In this document: one piece after another, positions 8,746-15,443 of the stretch
How positions within the stretch are numbered: the stretch's first letter is position 1
Layout: every line of letters begins with the position of its first letter
Assembly: GCF_013004645.1 (NCBI RefSeq)
Contig: NZ_JABEME010000008.1
Coordinates: forward strand, 62,001-126,000
Origin: Stenotrophomonas africana
GTDB taxonomy: Bacteria; Pseudomonadota; Gammaproteobacteria; Xanthomonadales; Xanthomonadaceae
Direction: 5' to 3'
Length of the DNA: 64,000 bases
Program-made: the position numbers and the translations under genes
Notes under the pieces: generated by a model
The model's database searches: none
The model's input: the letters and a program-made list of their open reading frames with translations, nothing else
What the model was told of the DNA's origin: nothing

Positions 8746-9153
8746 ATGCCCAAGACCCATCACCCGTACCTGACCGCCACCCTTGGCGAGGCCGCGCTGC
8801 GCCTGCCACCCGAACTGGCGCAGCCGTTGGAAGCCGCTTTCGCCGCCGCCAACGAGGCGCCCGCGCCCATCAACCTGCCCGGCTGCCTGCAGCGCATCCA
8901 GGCCGGGGACGCCGCCGATGGACAGCCGTGGCCGGGGCCGGCAGGCACACCTGGTGAAGCGGTGGCTGCCGCTCGCAGGGATCGCGCCGCAGTGGGCCTG
9001 GTGTCGTTGCTGGAGCTGTACCACGCCGCCGAGCGCGTGCGCGTGGATGGGGAAGAGAAAGACGATATCGGCGACGGTGTGCGCGAGGGGCTGATGCTGG
9101 CCTGCCGGGGGCTGGCAGAGTATGTGGCGTTGCAGGTGGGTGGGGCTCAATAG
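8746..9153 (+). CDS. hypothetical protein downstream of the C4-like RNA
   Basis: 135-residue soluble protein (MPKTHHPYLTATLGEAALRL), acidic, with an alanine-rich N-terminal half and a helical C-terminus (VSLLELYHAAERVRVDGEE, then GLMLACRGLAEYVALQ). The start at 8746 has GAGG about 9 bases upstream. Its position right after the candidate RNA suggests that RNA controls it, as C4 controls the gene downstream of it in phages. I do not recognise the family. Confidence 0.6.
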   Translation: MPKTHHPYLTATLGEAALRLPPELAQPLEAAFAAANEAPAPINLPGCLQRIQAGDAADGQPWPGPAGTPGEAVAAARRDRAAVGLVSLLELYHAAERVRVDGEEKDDIGDGVREGLMLACRGLAEYVALQVGGAQ

Positions 9154-9233
9154 TGCAGCACATTGAGATCCCCAATGCACAGTTTCACAACGTCACTTCG
9201 CCGGCTATCGAATCAAGAAGAGCCGCAGCTGGA

Positions 9234-9557
9234 ATGAGCACACCCTATCCAAACCTGAAGCCTGTTCTCGTTGAGCTTCGGCTGGACGAAGTGGATTCGC
9301 GCGGCGGCGCTGTTGCCGAGATGATCGCCTCCACCGCGCGCCCCATGGCGCTTTCGATAAGCCCTGAACTTATGTGGTACGGCTTCGTCTTGAATGACCG
9401 CGGCATCACCCGGATCACGCCAGGAACGCGGGCACACTGCACGATCTCATTCATCAACTACGACGGTGCGAAAGAGGTATTCCCCTGTGGCAGGGTGGCC
9501 GCCTTCGGAGACGGATCATCGACAAAGGGGTTGATCCGCATCATCCGGTTTGATTGA
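9234..9557 (+). CDS. hypothetical beta-rich protein
   Basis: 107-residue protein beginning MSTPYPNLKPVLVELRLDEV. The pattern of short beta strands with WYGFVLNDRGITRITPGTR, CTISFINYDGAKEVF and GLIRIIRFD recalls the small beta-barrel domain that follows the GTPase domain in EF-Tu, but the similarity is weak. An in-frame GTG at 9153 would extend it by 27 residues and overlap the previous stop. It is followed after about 150 bases by a strong terminator. No function can be given. Confidence 0.6.
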   Translation: MSTPYPNLKPVLVELRLDEVDSRGGAVAEMIASTARPMALSISPELMWYGFVLNDRGITRITPGTRAHCTISFINYDGAKEVFPCGRVAAFGDGSSTKGLIRIIRFD

Positions 9558-9704
9558 ACCTGTTCGCGCCGAATGCCTTGATCTGGCAACGGCAGACGCG
9601 TGATGCATCAATGCGCCGCGTGGCACACAAGCTGCATCGAGCCAGAATGGCCAAACGACTCCTCCTTTGCCGCGTCATTGAGTTGACTCACCGGCTTGGG
9701 ACGA

Positions 9705-9730
9705 AAAAACCGCCGAAAGGCGGTTTTTTC
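9705..9730. terminator. bidirectional rho-independent terminator
   Basis: Six A, hairpin CCGCC-GAAA-GGCGG, six T. It separates the plus-strand hypothetical gene ending at 9557 from the minus-strand antitoxin gene ending at 9792. Confidence 0.9.
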
Positions 9731-9791
9731 ATGCTTTTCCGTGCGCTTTACATCCAGCGACGTGCCAACGCATCAAGGTCCGCACGTACGC

Positions 9792-10094
9792 TCACGCAGC
9801 GCTGGCATGCAGGCGCACACCCAGGGCACGGGTCACCTTCAGGATGGTCGCGAAATCCGGGCTGCGCTCGCCCGACAGTGCGCGATACAGGCTCTCCCGC
9901 GACAAGCCCGCCGCCCGTGCGACCTTGCTCATCCCCTGAGCGCGGGCGATATCGCCGAGCGCCTTGGCGATGAATGCAGAATCGCCGTCGCATTCTTCGA
10001 TGCAGGCGTCAAGATAGGCGGCCATTTCCTTCGGCGTTCGAAGGTGCTCGGCCACATCAAATGCTTTGAGTTCGACTTTTCTCTTGATGGCCAT
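9792..10094 (-). CDS. HTH antitoxin of the HigA/HI1420 addiction-module type
   Basis: 100-residue DNA-binding protein. The N-terminal half (LKAFDVAEHLRTPKEMAAYL, about residues 9-28) and the C-terminal helix-turn-helix (MSKVARAAGLSRESLYRALS, about 54-73, then GERSPDFATILKVTRAL) fit the addiction-module antidote family whose partner is a RelE-like toxin. The start at 10094 has GGAGG 9 bases upstream. The partner toxin should lie directly upstream and only its last 28 codons remain, so this is an orphan antitoxin. It may still repress its own palindromic operator at 10248-10269. Confidence 0.85.
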   Translation of the reverse strand: MAIKRKVELKAFDVAEHLRTPKEMAAYLDACIEECDGDSAFIAKALGDIARAQGMSKVARAAGLSRESLYRALSGERSPDFATILKVTRALGVRLHASAA

Positions 10095-10152
10095 GATGGG
10101 ACACCTCCGGAACTTCGGTATTGAGTCGTTTCGCGGACAGCCAGTTCGATGC

Positions 10153-10239
10153 TCACAGGGCGCGCGCCATTTCCCTCGCCTTCTCTATATCGCGCTGCTG
10201 TGAACCCTTGTCGCCTCCGACCAGAAAATTTCCCTTCAG
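10153..10239 (-). pseudogene. 3' remnant of a RelE/HI1419-type toxin gene
   Basis: The frame ending at 10153 encodes NFLVGGDKGSQQRDIEKARE and then MARAL and stop, the characteristic C-terminus of the RelE-superfamily toxins that pair with HigA/HI1420-like antitoxins. A complete toxin is about 95-100 residues; here the homology stops about 28 codons from the end, a few bases from the operator palindrome. The first two thirds, including the start, have been deleted. The remnant lies 58 bases upstream of the antitoxin gene, the expected toxin position. Confidence 0.75.
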
Positions 10240-10247
10240 CTTCGTTG

Positions 10248-10269
10248 AGTGTAGCCTACAGGCTACACT
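10248..10269. promoter_or_regulatory. 22-bp operator-like palindrome of the former toxin-antitoxin operon
   Basis: Perfect 10-bp arms (AGTGTAGCCT and AGGCTACACT) around a 2-bp centre. Toxin-antitoxin operons of this family are autoregulated by the antitoxin binding such palindromes at the promoter. Here the palindrome is fused almost directly to the 3' end of the toxin, which is what an internal deletion of the toxin would leave. The 224 bases from 10270 to 10493 hold no recognisable gene. Confidence 0.6.
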
Positions 10270-10493
10270 TTCCAACATCGCGTGCGGGAGTATCCCATCG
10301 TCAGGAACGCGCACAGGAAGCGGTAGGCCCGCCAATAACTAGCAGTGTCAATGAACGCCGTGTAGGGTCAGGGATTAGCGCTGCTACGGGCAATGCAGAA
10401 GAGGCATTCCATAAGGCACGCAGGTCTGGCACTGAGACTAATTCGTCTGCGAGCCCGCTGCCGGTATTCTGTAGATCGACCGGGGGGGAATTA

Positions 10494-11285
10494 ATGACTT
10501 CGTTGGCCGACGCAATCGCTCGCATCGTGGCGCAACAGCGAGCAACCGCGCCTAGCGCGATGCCCAGAGAAGAACTCAAAGAATGTGCGCACCAAGCACG
10601 GCGCCTCATCACCTTGGCCCGCAGCGCTTTGGCAGAAGTCACGTTTCATGCGCACGATAGAGGGCGTACTGCCGTTCCACTGCTGCTTGCGGCCATGGAT
10701 CAGGCGTGGGCCTTCAGCCACCTTCTGGCGACCGAGCCAGAGTTGGGCCAGTTCGGTGCCGTATCGCTCTACAGATCGCTGACCGAGACACTGTTGCGTG
10801 GAGCGTTCTTTGCCAAGCCCGCTACTGATGACGAGATCCAATATTTCCGCACGAAAGACCTCATGCCACAGCGAGCGCCGATGCGCGGGAAGTTCGGTTC
10901 GAAGAAGACGAAGCTGTCTGCAGGCGAACTCGCGGAAATCGTTGACCATGCATACGCGTTCGAACCTCGGGGGAGGCTAGTCGAGTCAGTCCAGGCTGAC
11001 TGGAACCAATGGAACGGCATCGTCCATGGTGGAGTGAACGTGGTCGGTATGTATGGCGGCGCCAGGTTTCGGGGCTCCGATGGAATGCATCTGCCGATGG
11101 GATGGCACTCTCAGAACGAAGGCATGCAGGAGTTGGTAAGCCATGCGGCCGTTTTTGCATGGCTTGCTCTCCTTGCGGCAACAGAGGTAGCGCATACCCT
11201 CCCAGATGAGGCAAGGGATGCAATCAAGTACACGGAGCAGCAGTACCAGGGCTTTGCCCTCCGATGGCCACCGCCTCTCGCGTAG
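10494..11285 (+). CDS. hypothetical helical protein, possibly DUF6988-like
   Basis: 263-residue, probably cytoplasmic, mostly helical protein starting MTSLADAIARIVAQQRATAP, with a G-rich Shine-Dalgarno at 10483-10490. Conserved-looking segments are LLAAMDQAWAFSHLLATEPE, FGAVSLYRSLTETLLRGAFF and WNQWNGIVHGGVNVVGMYGG. The pattern recalls the uncharacterised DUF6988 group, from memory only. It lies in an accessory region between the broken toxin-antitoxin operon and a recombinase relic, so it was probably acquired by transfer. No activity can be named. Confidence 0.65.
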   Translation: MTSLADAIARIVAQQRATAPSAMPREELKECAHQARRLITLARSALAEVTFHAHDRGRTAVPLLLAAMDQAWAFSHLLATEPELGQFGAVSLYRSLTETLLRGAFFAKPATDDEIQYFRTKDLMPQRAPMRGKFGSKKTKLSAGELAEIVDHAYAFEPRGRLVESVQADWNQWNGIVHGGVNVVGMYGGARFRGSDGMHLPMGWHSQNEGMQELVSHAAVFAWLALLAATEVAHTLPDEARDAIKYTEQQYQGFALRWPPPLA

Positions 11286-11289
11286 CGCT

Positions 11290-11403
11290 ACCGATAGCGA
11301 GGACAAGGCATCCGGTGGCCAGGTGATCAAGGCCACGCGGCAGCTGTACGACCACTCTGTGCCGGTGGTCAAAGCAGCCGTGAAGCCAAAAAAGAGTCGC
11401 TAA
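11290..11403 (+). pseudogene. C-terminal relic of a tyrosine recombinase (integrase)
   Basis: The last 35 codons of an open frame ending at 11403 read GQVIKATRQLYDHSVPVVKA and then a basic tail ending KPKKSR. The T-x3-Y-D-H segment has the spacing around the catalytic tyrosine of phage-type tyrosine recombinases; the rest of such a protein (over 300 residues) is absent, because the preceding gene abuts and overlaps this frame. It lies 101 bases from the 3' end of a tRNA gene, the usual site of an integrase gene. The identification is inference from a short match. Confidence 0.45.
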
Positions 11404-11431
11404 TTTTCCCGGCAATTTTCCCGGTAGAGGT

Positions 11432-11461
11432 AAAAAGGCCAGCGCCCCGCGCTGGCCTTTT
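11432..11461. terminator. bidirectional rho-independent terminator
   Basis: Five A, hairpin GGCCAGCGC and GCGCTGGCC around CCC, then T-rich. It lies 44 bases downstream of the 3' end of tRNA-Thr on the minus strand and can serve both the tRNA transcript and anything arriving from the plus strand. Confidence 0.85.
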
Positions 11462-11504
11462 CTATTGAAACCCCTATTTTCAAGGCGTTTCGGCGCTTCC
11501 CATG

Positions 11505-11580
11505 TGGTGCCGCTTATCCGAATCGAACGGATGACCTACTGTTTACAAGACAGTTGCTCTACCAACTGAGCTAAAGCGGC
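11505..11580 (-). tRNA. tRNA-Thr, anticodon TGT
   Basis: Cloverleaf on the minus strand: acceptor GCCGCTT/AAGCGGC, D-arm AGCTCAGTTGGTAGAGC, anticodon arm ACTGTCTTGTAAACAGT with anticodon TGT (reads ACA threonine codons), T-arm with GTTCGATTC, discriminator A, and an encoded CCA at 11505-11507. It is 73 nt without CCA and has no intron. Its 3' end faces the accessory region at 8-11.4 kb, so it may have been the integration site of a lost element. Confidence 0.97.
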
Positions 11581-11620
11581 ATGGGTGGATCACCGGCGGC
11601 AGCGCCGCGGTCAGGGGATT

Positions 11621-12469
11621 CTAGCGCAACCGCGTGCATTCCAGCGACCGGCTCTGTGCCGCCCCGCTGCGCTGTTGGGCCTGGGCCGGCGACGTGCCCG
11701 CCGCCAGCTGCCCTTCCAGCCACCACTGCCCGGCGTCGCCGCTGGCGACCAGGCGCGGCTGGAAGCCGGCGGCCTGCACCGCCGCCATGCGCCGCTCGGC
11801 GCCTTCGCGGTTGCGGTACTGGCCCAGCGCCACGGCGTTGATGTCCTCGCCCTGGCTGATGATGTAGTAGTCGCTCAGGCCGGCGGCGACGATGCGCTTC
11901 ACCGTGGCCTGGGCTTCTTCGCGGTTGGCGGCGGCCGGCAGCATCACCCGGAAACGGGCACTGCCGCTGGCAGCAGGCTGTTCGCGCAGGCGCACCTGGC
12001 TGAGCAGCGTGCTGGCCTTGCCCTGCGCACTGGTAGCGGCGGCGCGGTCGGCGAACGGGCCCAGCGCGACACAGCGCGGCGGCTCGGCCGCCACGGGCGG
12101 GGTTACGGGCTTTTCCGGTGCCGGAACGGGTGCAGGCGGTGTTACCGGCTTGGCAGCGGCAGCAATCGGCGTAGCCTCAGCCACCTGCGGCTTGGCAGAT
12201 TCCGGCTTGGCCGGCACGGCCGGCGCCGGCGTGGCAGCCACAGCCGTCTTCTCCACCGGCTCGCGCTCCGTCAACGGCGCGGTCGGCGCGGCGGCCGTGG
12301 CTTCGGCGGCCGCAGCGGCATCCACGCCACCGGGCACCCAGCGCAGCTCGGCCACGCCGGCCGGTTGCGGCGGCGGCGCAGGCTTCTGCGGCGCATCGCG
12401 CAGCAGCCACCAGCAGGCGACGCCAAGATTGAGGATGGCCAGCACGACGATCAGGGCACGGGTCAGCAT
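11621..12469 (-). CDS. SPOR-domain membrane-anchored protein
   Basis: 282 residues: an N-terminal transmembrane anchor (LTRALIVVLAILNLGVACWW), a long Ala/Pro/Lys-rich periplasmic linker (about 30-135), then a Cys-containing alpha/beta region with CVALGPFADRAAATSAQGKA and VALGQYRNREGAERRMAAVQ that fits a SPOR domain. SPOR domains bind denuded septal peptidoglycan. It lies 10 bases downstream of coaX on the same strand, so birA-coaX-spor is probably one operon. Domain call likely, precise role unknown. Confidence 0.8.
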   Translation of the reverse strand: MLTRALIVVLAILNLGVACWWLLRDAPQKPAPPPQPAGVAELRWVPGGVDAAAAAEATAAAPTAPLTEREPVEKTAVAATPAPAVPAKPESAKPQVAEATPIAAAAKPVTPPAPVPAPEKPVTPPVAAEPPRCVALGPFADRAAATSAQGKASTLLSQVRLREQPAASGSARFRVMLPAAANREEAQATVKRIVAAGLSDYYIISQGEDINAVALGQYRNREGAERRMAAVQAAGFQPRLVASGDAGQWWLEGQLAAGTSPAQAQQRSGAAQSRSLECTRLR

Positions 12470-12478
12470 GCGCGGATA

Positions 12479-13210
12479 CTAGCCTGCGGGCTGGTGCACC
12501 GCCCAGCGGGCGAGGCCATCCAGCACCAGCGAGGGGTGGTAATCCGCGCCGGGCAGCAACGGCATCAGCGCCGGTGCGCCGCCACCATGCACCAGCAGCG
12601 ACGGTGCCACGCCCAGCAGCGTGTGCGCCTGCTGTGCGCTGCGTTCGATCAGTGCCACGGCCGCACCATCGCAGCCGGAGGCGAGCGCATCAGCGGTGTC
12701 ATTGGCAAATTCGCTGTAGTCGCCGCCGGTCGCCGGCAGCTGCACCGCGCGGGCATGCAGTGCTTCGCGCATGGTGGTGGGCGATGCGGAAATGCGGCCA
12801 CCGTGGTGCTGGCCGTCGGCGTCGAGCAGATCGATCGTCAGTGCGGTGCCCACGCCCACCACCAGCACCGGGCGCTGCGCCTTGGCAGCGGCCAGCAGCG
12901 CCAGGAAGCGGTCGACGCCGAACTTTTCCGGCTTGGCATAGGCAATGCGCACACCGGCGCATTCGGCGCTGGTACGCACCACGTGCACGTTTTCGAAGCG
13001 GCGCTGCAGCTGGTCCAGCATGGCGCTGGTCAGCGACGGTGCCGCCACGCTGGCCACGAACGCGGTGGTGCCGCTGGGCAGGCTGTGCGGCGGCTGCCCG
13101 GCCATGCCTTCGGCGCCATGCGCCCAAGCCTGCACGTCACCGGCACGGTCGCCCTGCAACGGCGCGAACTTGAAGCGCGAGTTGCCGAGGTCGAACAACC
13201 AATCGCTCAT
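12479..13210 (-). CDS. coaX: type III pantothenate kinase
   Basis: Phosphorylates pantothenate in the first step of coenzyme A synthesis. The 243-residue protein has the family signatures FDLGNSRFKFA (phosphate-binding, residues 6-16), KPEKFGVDRFLALLAA (about 93-108), VVGVGTALTIDLLDADGQH (about 116-134) and GGRISASPTTM (about 137-147). The start ATG overlaps the birA stop (ATGA at 13207-13210), so the two are translationally coupled; birA-coaX pairs are common in proteobacteria. Confidence 0.95.
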   Translation of the reverse strand: MSDWLFDLGNSRFKFAPLQGDRAGDVQAWAHGAEGMAGQPPHSLPSGTTAFVASVAAPSLTSAMLDQLQRRFENVHVVRTSAECAGVRIAYAKPEKFGVDRFLALLAAAKAQRPVLVVGVGTALTIDLLDADGQHHGGRISASPTTMREALHARAVQLPATGGDYSEFANDTADALASGCDGAAVALIERSAQQAHTLLGVAPSLLVHGGGAPALMPLLPGADYHPSLVLDGLARWAVHQPAG

Positions 13211-14187
13211 GCCGCCCTCACGCTGACTTCGCCGGCATGCAGCAGGCGTTCCTGGCCATCGATGCGCACGCGCAAGGCGCCGTCATCGGCCAGGCCGAGC
13301 GCGGTACCATGCTGCCACTGCCCTTCCAGTTCCACCCGTACTTCGCGGCCAGCCAGCATGTCGAACGCGGCATAGCGCGGCAGGAACGGCGCCAGGCCTT
13401 CGCGATCGAATTCTTCCAGCGCCGGCAGCAGGCGCGTCAGCACGGCGGCGACCACCACGTTGCGGTCCACCGGTTTGCCCGCCAGCGTGTCCAGGTCCAC
13501 CCACGGCTGGGTGATCTGTTCGGCGAAAGACGGCGGCATGTGCGTGTTGATGCCGATGCCGATCACCGCGCGCGCCGGGCCGGCGTATTCGCCACCGCCT
13601 TCTGCGAGCAGGCCGACCAGCTTGCGCTTGCCATCGACAATCAGGTCATTCGGCCACTTCAGCTGCGCCTGGGTGTAGCCCAGGTCGTGCAGCGCTTCGG
13701 CCACGGCGATGCCGGCCACCAGGCTCAGCCCGGCCAGGCGGCCGAGGCCACCGGAGAACAGGCGCAGCACCGACAGGTAGATATGCGCGGCCAGCGGCGA
13801 CGCCCACGTACGGCCGCGGCGGCCGCGGCCGCCGGTCTGGCGCTCGGCCAGCAGGACACTGACCCCGCGCTGGGGCGCGCTGCAACGCAGCAATTCGGCG
13901 TTGGTCGAGTCCACCGTCCAAGCCACCTGCAGGTCGTGCAGCAGGGCCTGGACGTCGGCAGGCAGGCAGGCGCGGATCGCGTCCGGGTCCAGCAGATCGA
14001 CCGGGCGGGTCAGGCCGTAGCCCTCGCCAGCGCGGCCCTCGATGTCCACACCGGCGGCCCTAAGTCCTTGAATACGCTTCCAAATGGCCGCCCGGGTCTG
14101 ACCCAGCTCACGGGCCAGGGCGTCGCCGGACAGGCGACCGGCAGCGAGTTTGGCCAGCAATTGGCGATCGTCCACGGCAGCTTCCAC
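13207..14187 (-). CDS. birA: biotin--[acetyl-CoA-carboxylase] ligase with repressor-type HTH
   Basis: Activates biotin to biotinyl-AMP and attaches it to carboxylase carrier domains, including presumably the methylcrotonyl-CoA carboxylase encoded at the right end of this window. The 326 residues contain an N-terminal winged helix (about 8-60, LSGDALARELGQTRAAIWKR), the catalytic loop GRGRRGRTW (about 119-127), LKWPNDLIVDGKRKLVGLLA (about 178-197) and a C-terminal SH3-like domain. The HTH suggests a bifunctional ligase and biotin-operon repressor, as in E. coli. Confidence 0.95.
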   Translation of the reverse strand: MEAAVDDRQLLAKLAAGRLSGDALARELGQTRAAIWKRIQGLRAAGVDIEGRAGEGYGLTRPVDLLDPDAIRACLPADVQALLHDLQVAWTVDSTNAELLRCSAPQRGVSVLLAERQTGGRGRRGRTWASPLAAHIYLSVLRLFSGGLGRLAGLSLVAGIAVAEALHDLGYTQAQLKWPNDLIVDGKRKLVGLLAEGGGEYAGPARAVIGIGINTHMPPSFAEQITQPWVDLDTLAGKPVDRNVVVAAVLTRLLPALEEFDREGLAPFLPRYAAFDMLAGREVRVELEGQWQHGTALGLADDGALRVRIDGQERLLHAGEVSVRAA

Positions 14188-14310
14188 GAAGTCAGAAAGG
14201 AATTATGCGGGAAAGCCGCCAGCGACGCCCGCCACGCTGGGTTCCGCAGGGGCTTCCAACGGGGCGGCGAGTTCGGGCTAGAATCGGGAACTCACCTTCC
14301 CTTAACGTGG

Positions 14311-14604
14311 ATGTCGTCAATGCGCCGTTATGCCCATTGCCTGATCCTGCTGATGATGCCCTTCGCGGCGTCTGCGACAGCAGCGCTGGACGACAGCCGC
14401 GGCGCCTGCGTGTCGTCCAACGGTGATGCCGCCTCACAGCGCGCACCGACCGCGACCGCCTCGGCGGCCACCACCAAGCCGGCTGCGGTTCGCCCGGCCG
14501 CCAGCAGTGCCACCAGCACCGGCGGCGGCGGCAGCGACGACGACGTGCTGCAGCGCATCCGCGCGCCGAAGTGGCACAGCTACCTGCCGGGAATGTTCCG
14601 CTGA
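14311..14604 (+). CDS. small exported protein, unknown function
   Basis: 97-residue protein with a signal peptide (RRYAHCLILLMMPFAASATA), then an Ala/Thr/Ser-rich low-complexity region, four glycines, and a charged end SDDDVLQRIRAPKWHSYLPG. A second in-frame ATG at 14320 is an alternative start. Its 3' end overlaps the reading frame of the MtfA-type peptidase gene, so the two may be coupled. I do not recognise the family. Confidence 0.6.
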   Translation: MSSMRRYAHCLILLMMPFAASATAALDDSRGACVSSNGDAASQRAPTATASAATTKPAAVRPAASSATSTGGGGSDDDVLQRIRAPKWHSYLPGMFR

Positions 14605-15359
14605 TCAAGTCGTTGCTGCGGTGGCTGCGGCCTGCGCCGCGGCCGATTGACGATGCACTTTGGGAAGACGCCTGCCGCCGCGCGGCCTGGCTGCGCGGTC
14701 TGGACGACGAACGCCGCGCACGCCTGCGCGTGCTGGCCACGCGTTTCCTGCACGAGAAGACCATCACGCCGATCGGCGAGTTGCAGCTGCAGGCCGGCGA
14801 TGGCGTGCTGCTGGCGGCGCTGTGCTGCCTGCCGCTGCTGGAGTTCGGCGAGGTGGGCCTGGAAGGCTGGTCGCAGCTGATCGTCTACCCCGATGCGTTC
14901 CGCTTGCACCGCAGCCACATGGATGCAGCCGGCGTACTGCACGAATGGGATGACGAACTGATTGGCGAGTCGTGGGACAGCGGTCCGTTGATCCTGTCCT
15001 GGGCCGATGTGCAGGCCGACCTGGCGACGCCGCACGAGGGCTACTGCGTGGCGGTGCACGAGATGGTGCACAAGCTGGATGCGCTGGATGGTGCGATGGA
15101 CGGCACGCCACCACTGCCGCGCGAATGGCAGCGCGAATGGGCGGGCATTTTCCAGCGCGCCTACGACGCCTTCTGTGCACAGGTGGACGCAGGCGGGGAA
15201 ACGTTGATCGATCCGTATGCGGCCGAAGCACCGGAAGAGTTCTTCGCGGTGGCCAGCGAGTATCACTTCTCGGCGCCGGATCTGCTGCAGCAGGCGTTGC
15301 CGGAAGTGGCCGCGCAGCTGCGGCGGTTCTATGGCGAGCCGCCGGCGATAGTCGGCTGA
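14571..15359 (+). CDS. mtfA: M90-family zinc peptidase, MtfA type
   Basis: 262-residue cytoplasmic protein with the gluzincin motif VAVHEMVHKLDALDGAMDG near residue 160 (HExxH) and a downstream glutamate in EAPEEFFAVASEYHF near 222. MtfA of E. coli binds the repressor Mlc and has aminopeptidase activity. The start is uncertain: GTG 14571 gives MAQLPAGNVPLIKSLL, while the conserved part begins near 14601 with no ATG or GTG. It overlaps the preceding small gene by 34 bases. Confidence 0.85.
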   Translation: MAQLPAGNVPLIKSLLRWLRPAPRPIDDALWEDACRRAAWLRGLDDERRARLRVLATRFLHEKTITPIGELQLQAGDGVLLAALCCLPLLEFGEVGLEGWSQLIVYPDAFRLHRSHMDAAGVLHEWDDELIGESWDSGPLILSWADVQADLATPHEGYCVAVHEMVHKLDALDGAMDGTPPLPREWQREWAGIFQRAYDAFCAQVDAGGETLIDPYAAEAPEEFFAVASEYHFSAPDLLQQALPEVAAQLRRFYGEPPAIVG

Positions 15360-15377
15360 TTCACTACCGCAGCTTAT

Positions 15378-15437
15378 GTAGAGCCGAGCCATGCTCGGCT
15401 GCTTTTTACGGAGCAGTCGAGCATGGCTCGACTCTAC
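15378..15437. repeat. SMAG/REP pair
   Basis: One CCGAG-subtype unit (15378-15400) and one inverted TCGAG-subtype unit (15415-15437), lying between the convergent mtfA-type and phoQ stop codons. It could fold into a transcription-stopping hairpin. Confidence 0.85.
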
Positions 15438-15443
15438 ACAAGG

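Noticed and set aside
8345..8773. 142-codon open frame through the structured RNA
   Set aside because: It overlaps the nested stems, is rich in Arg, Pro and Cys, and has no ribosome-binding site. The RNA explanation fits better.
11404..11424. Two close copies of AATTTTCCCGG as an attachment-site repeat
   Set aside because: They are only 12 bases apart and not repeated at the tRNA, so they do not mark element ends.
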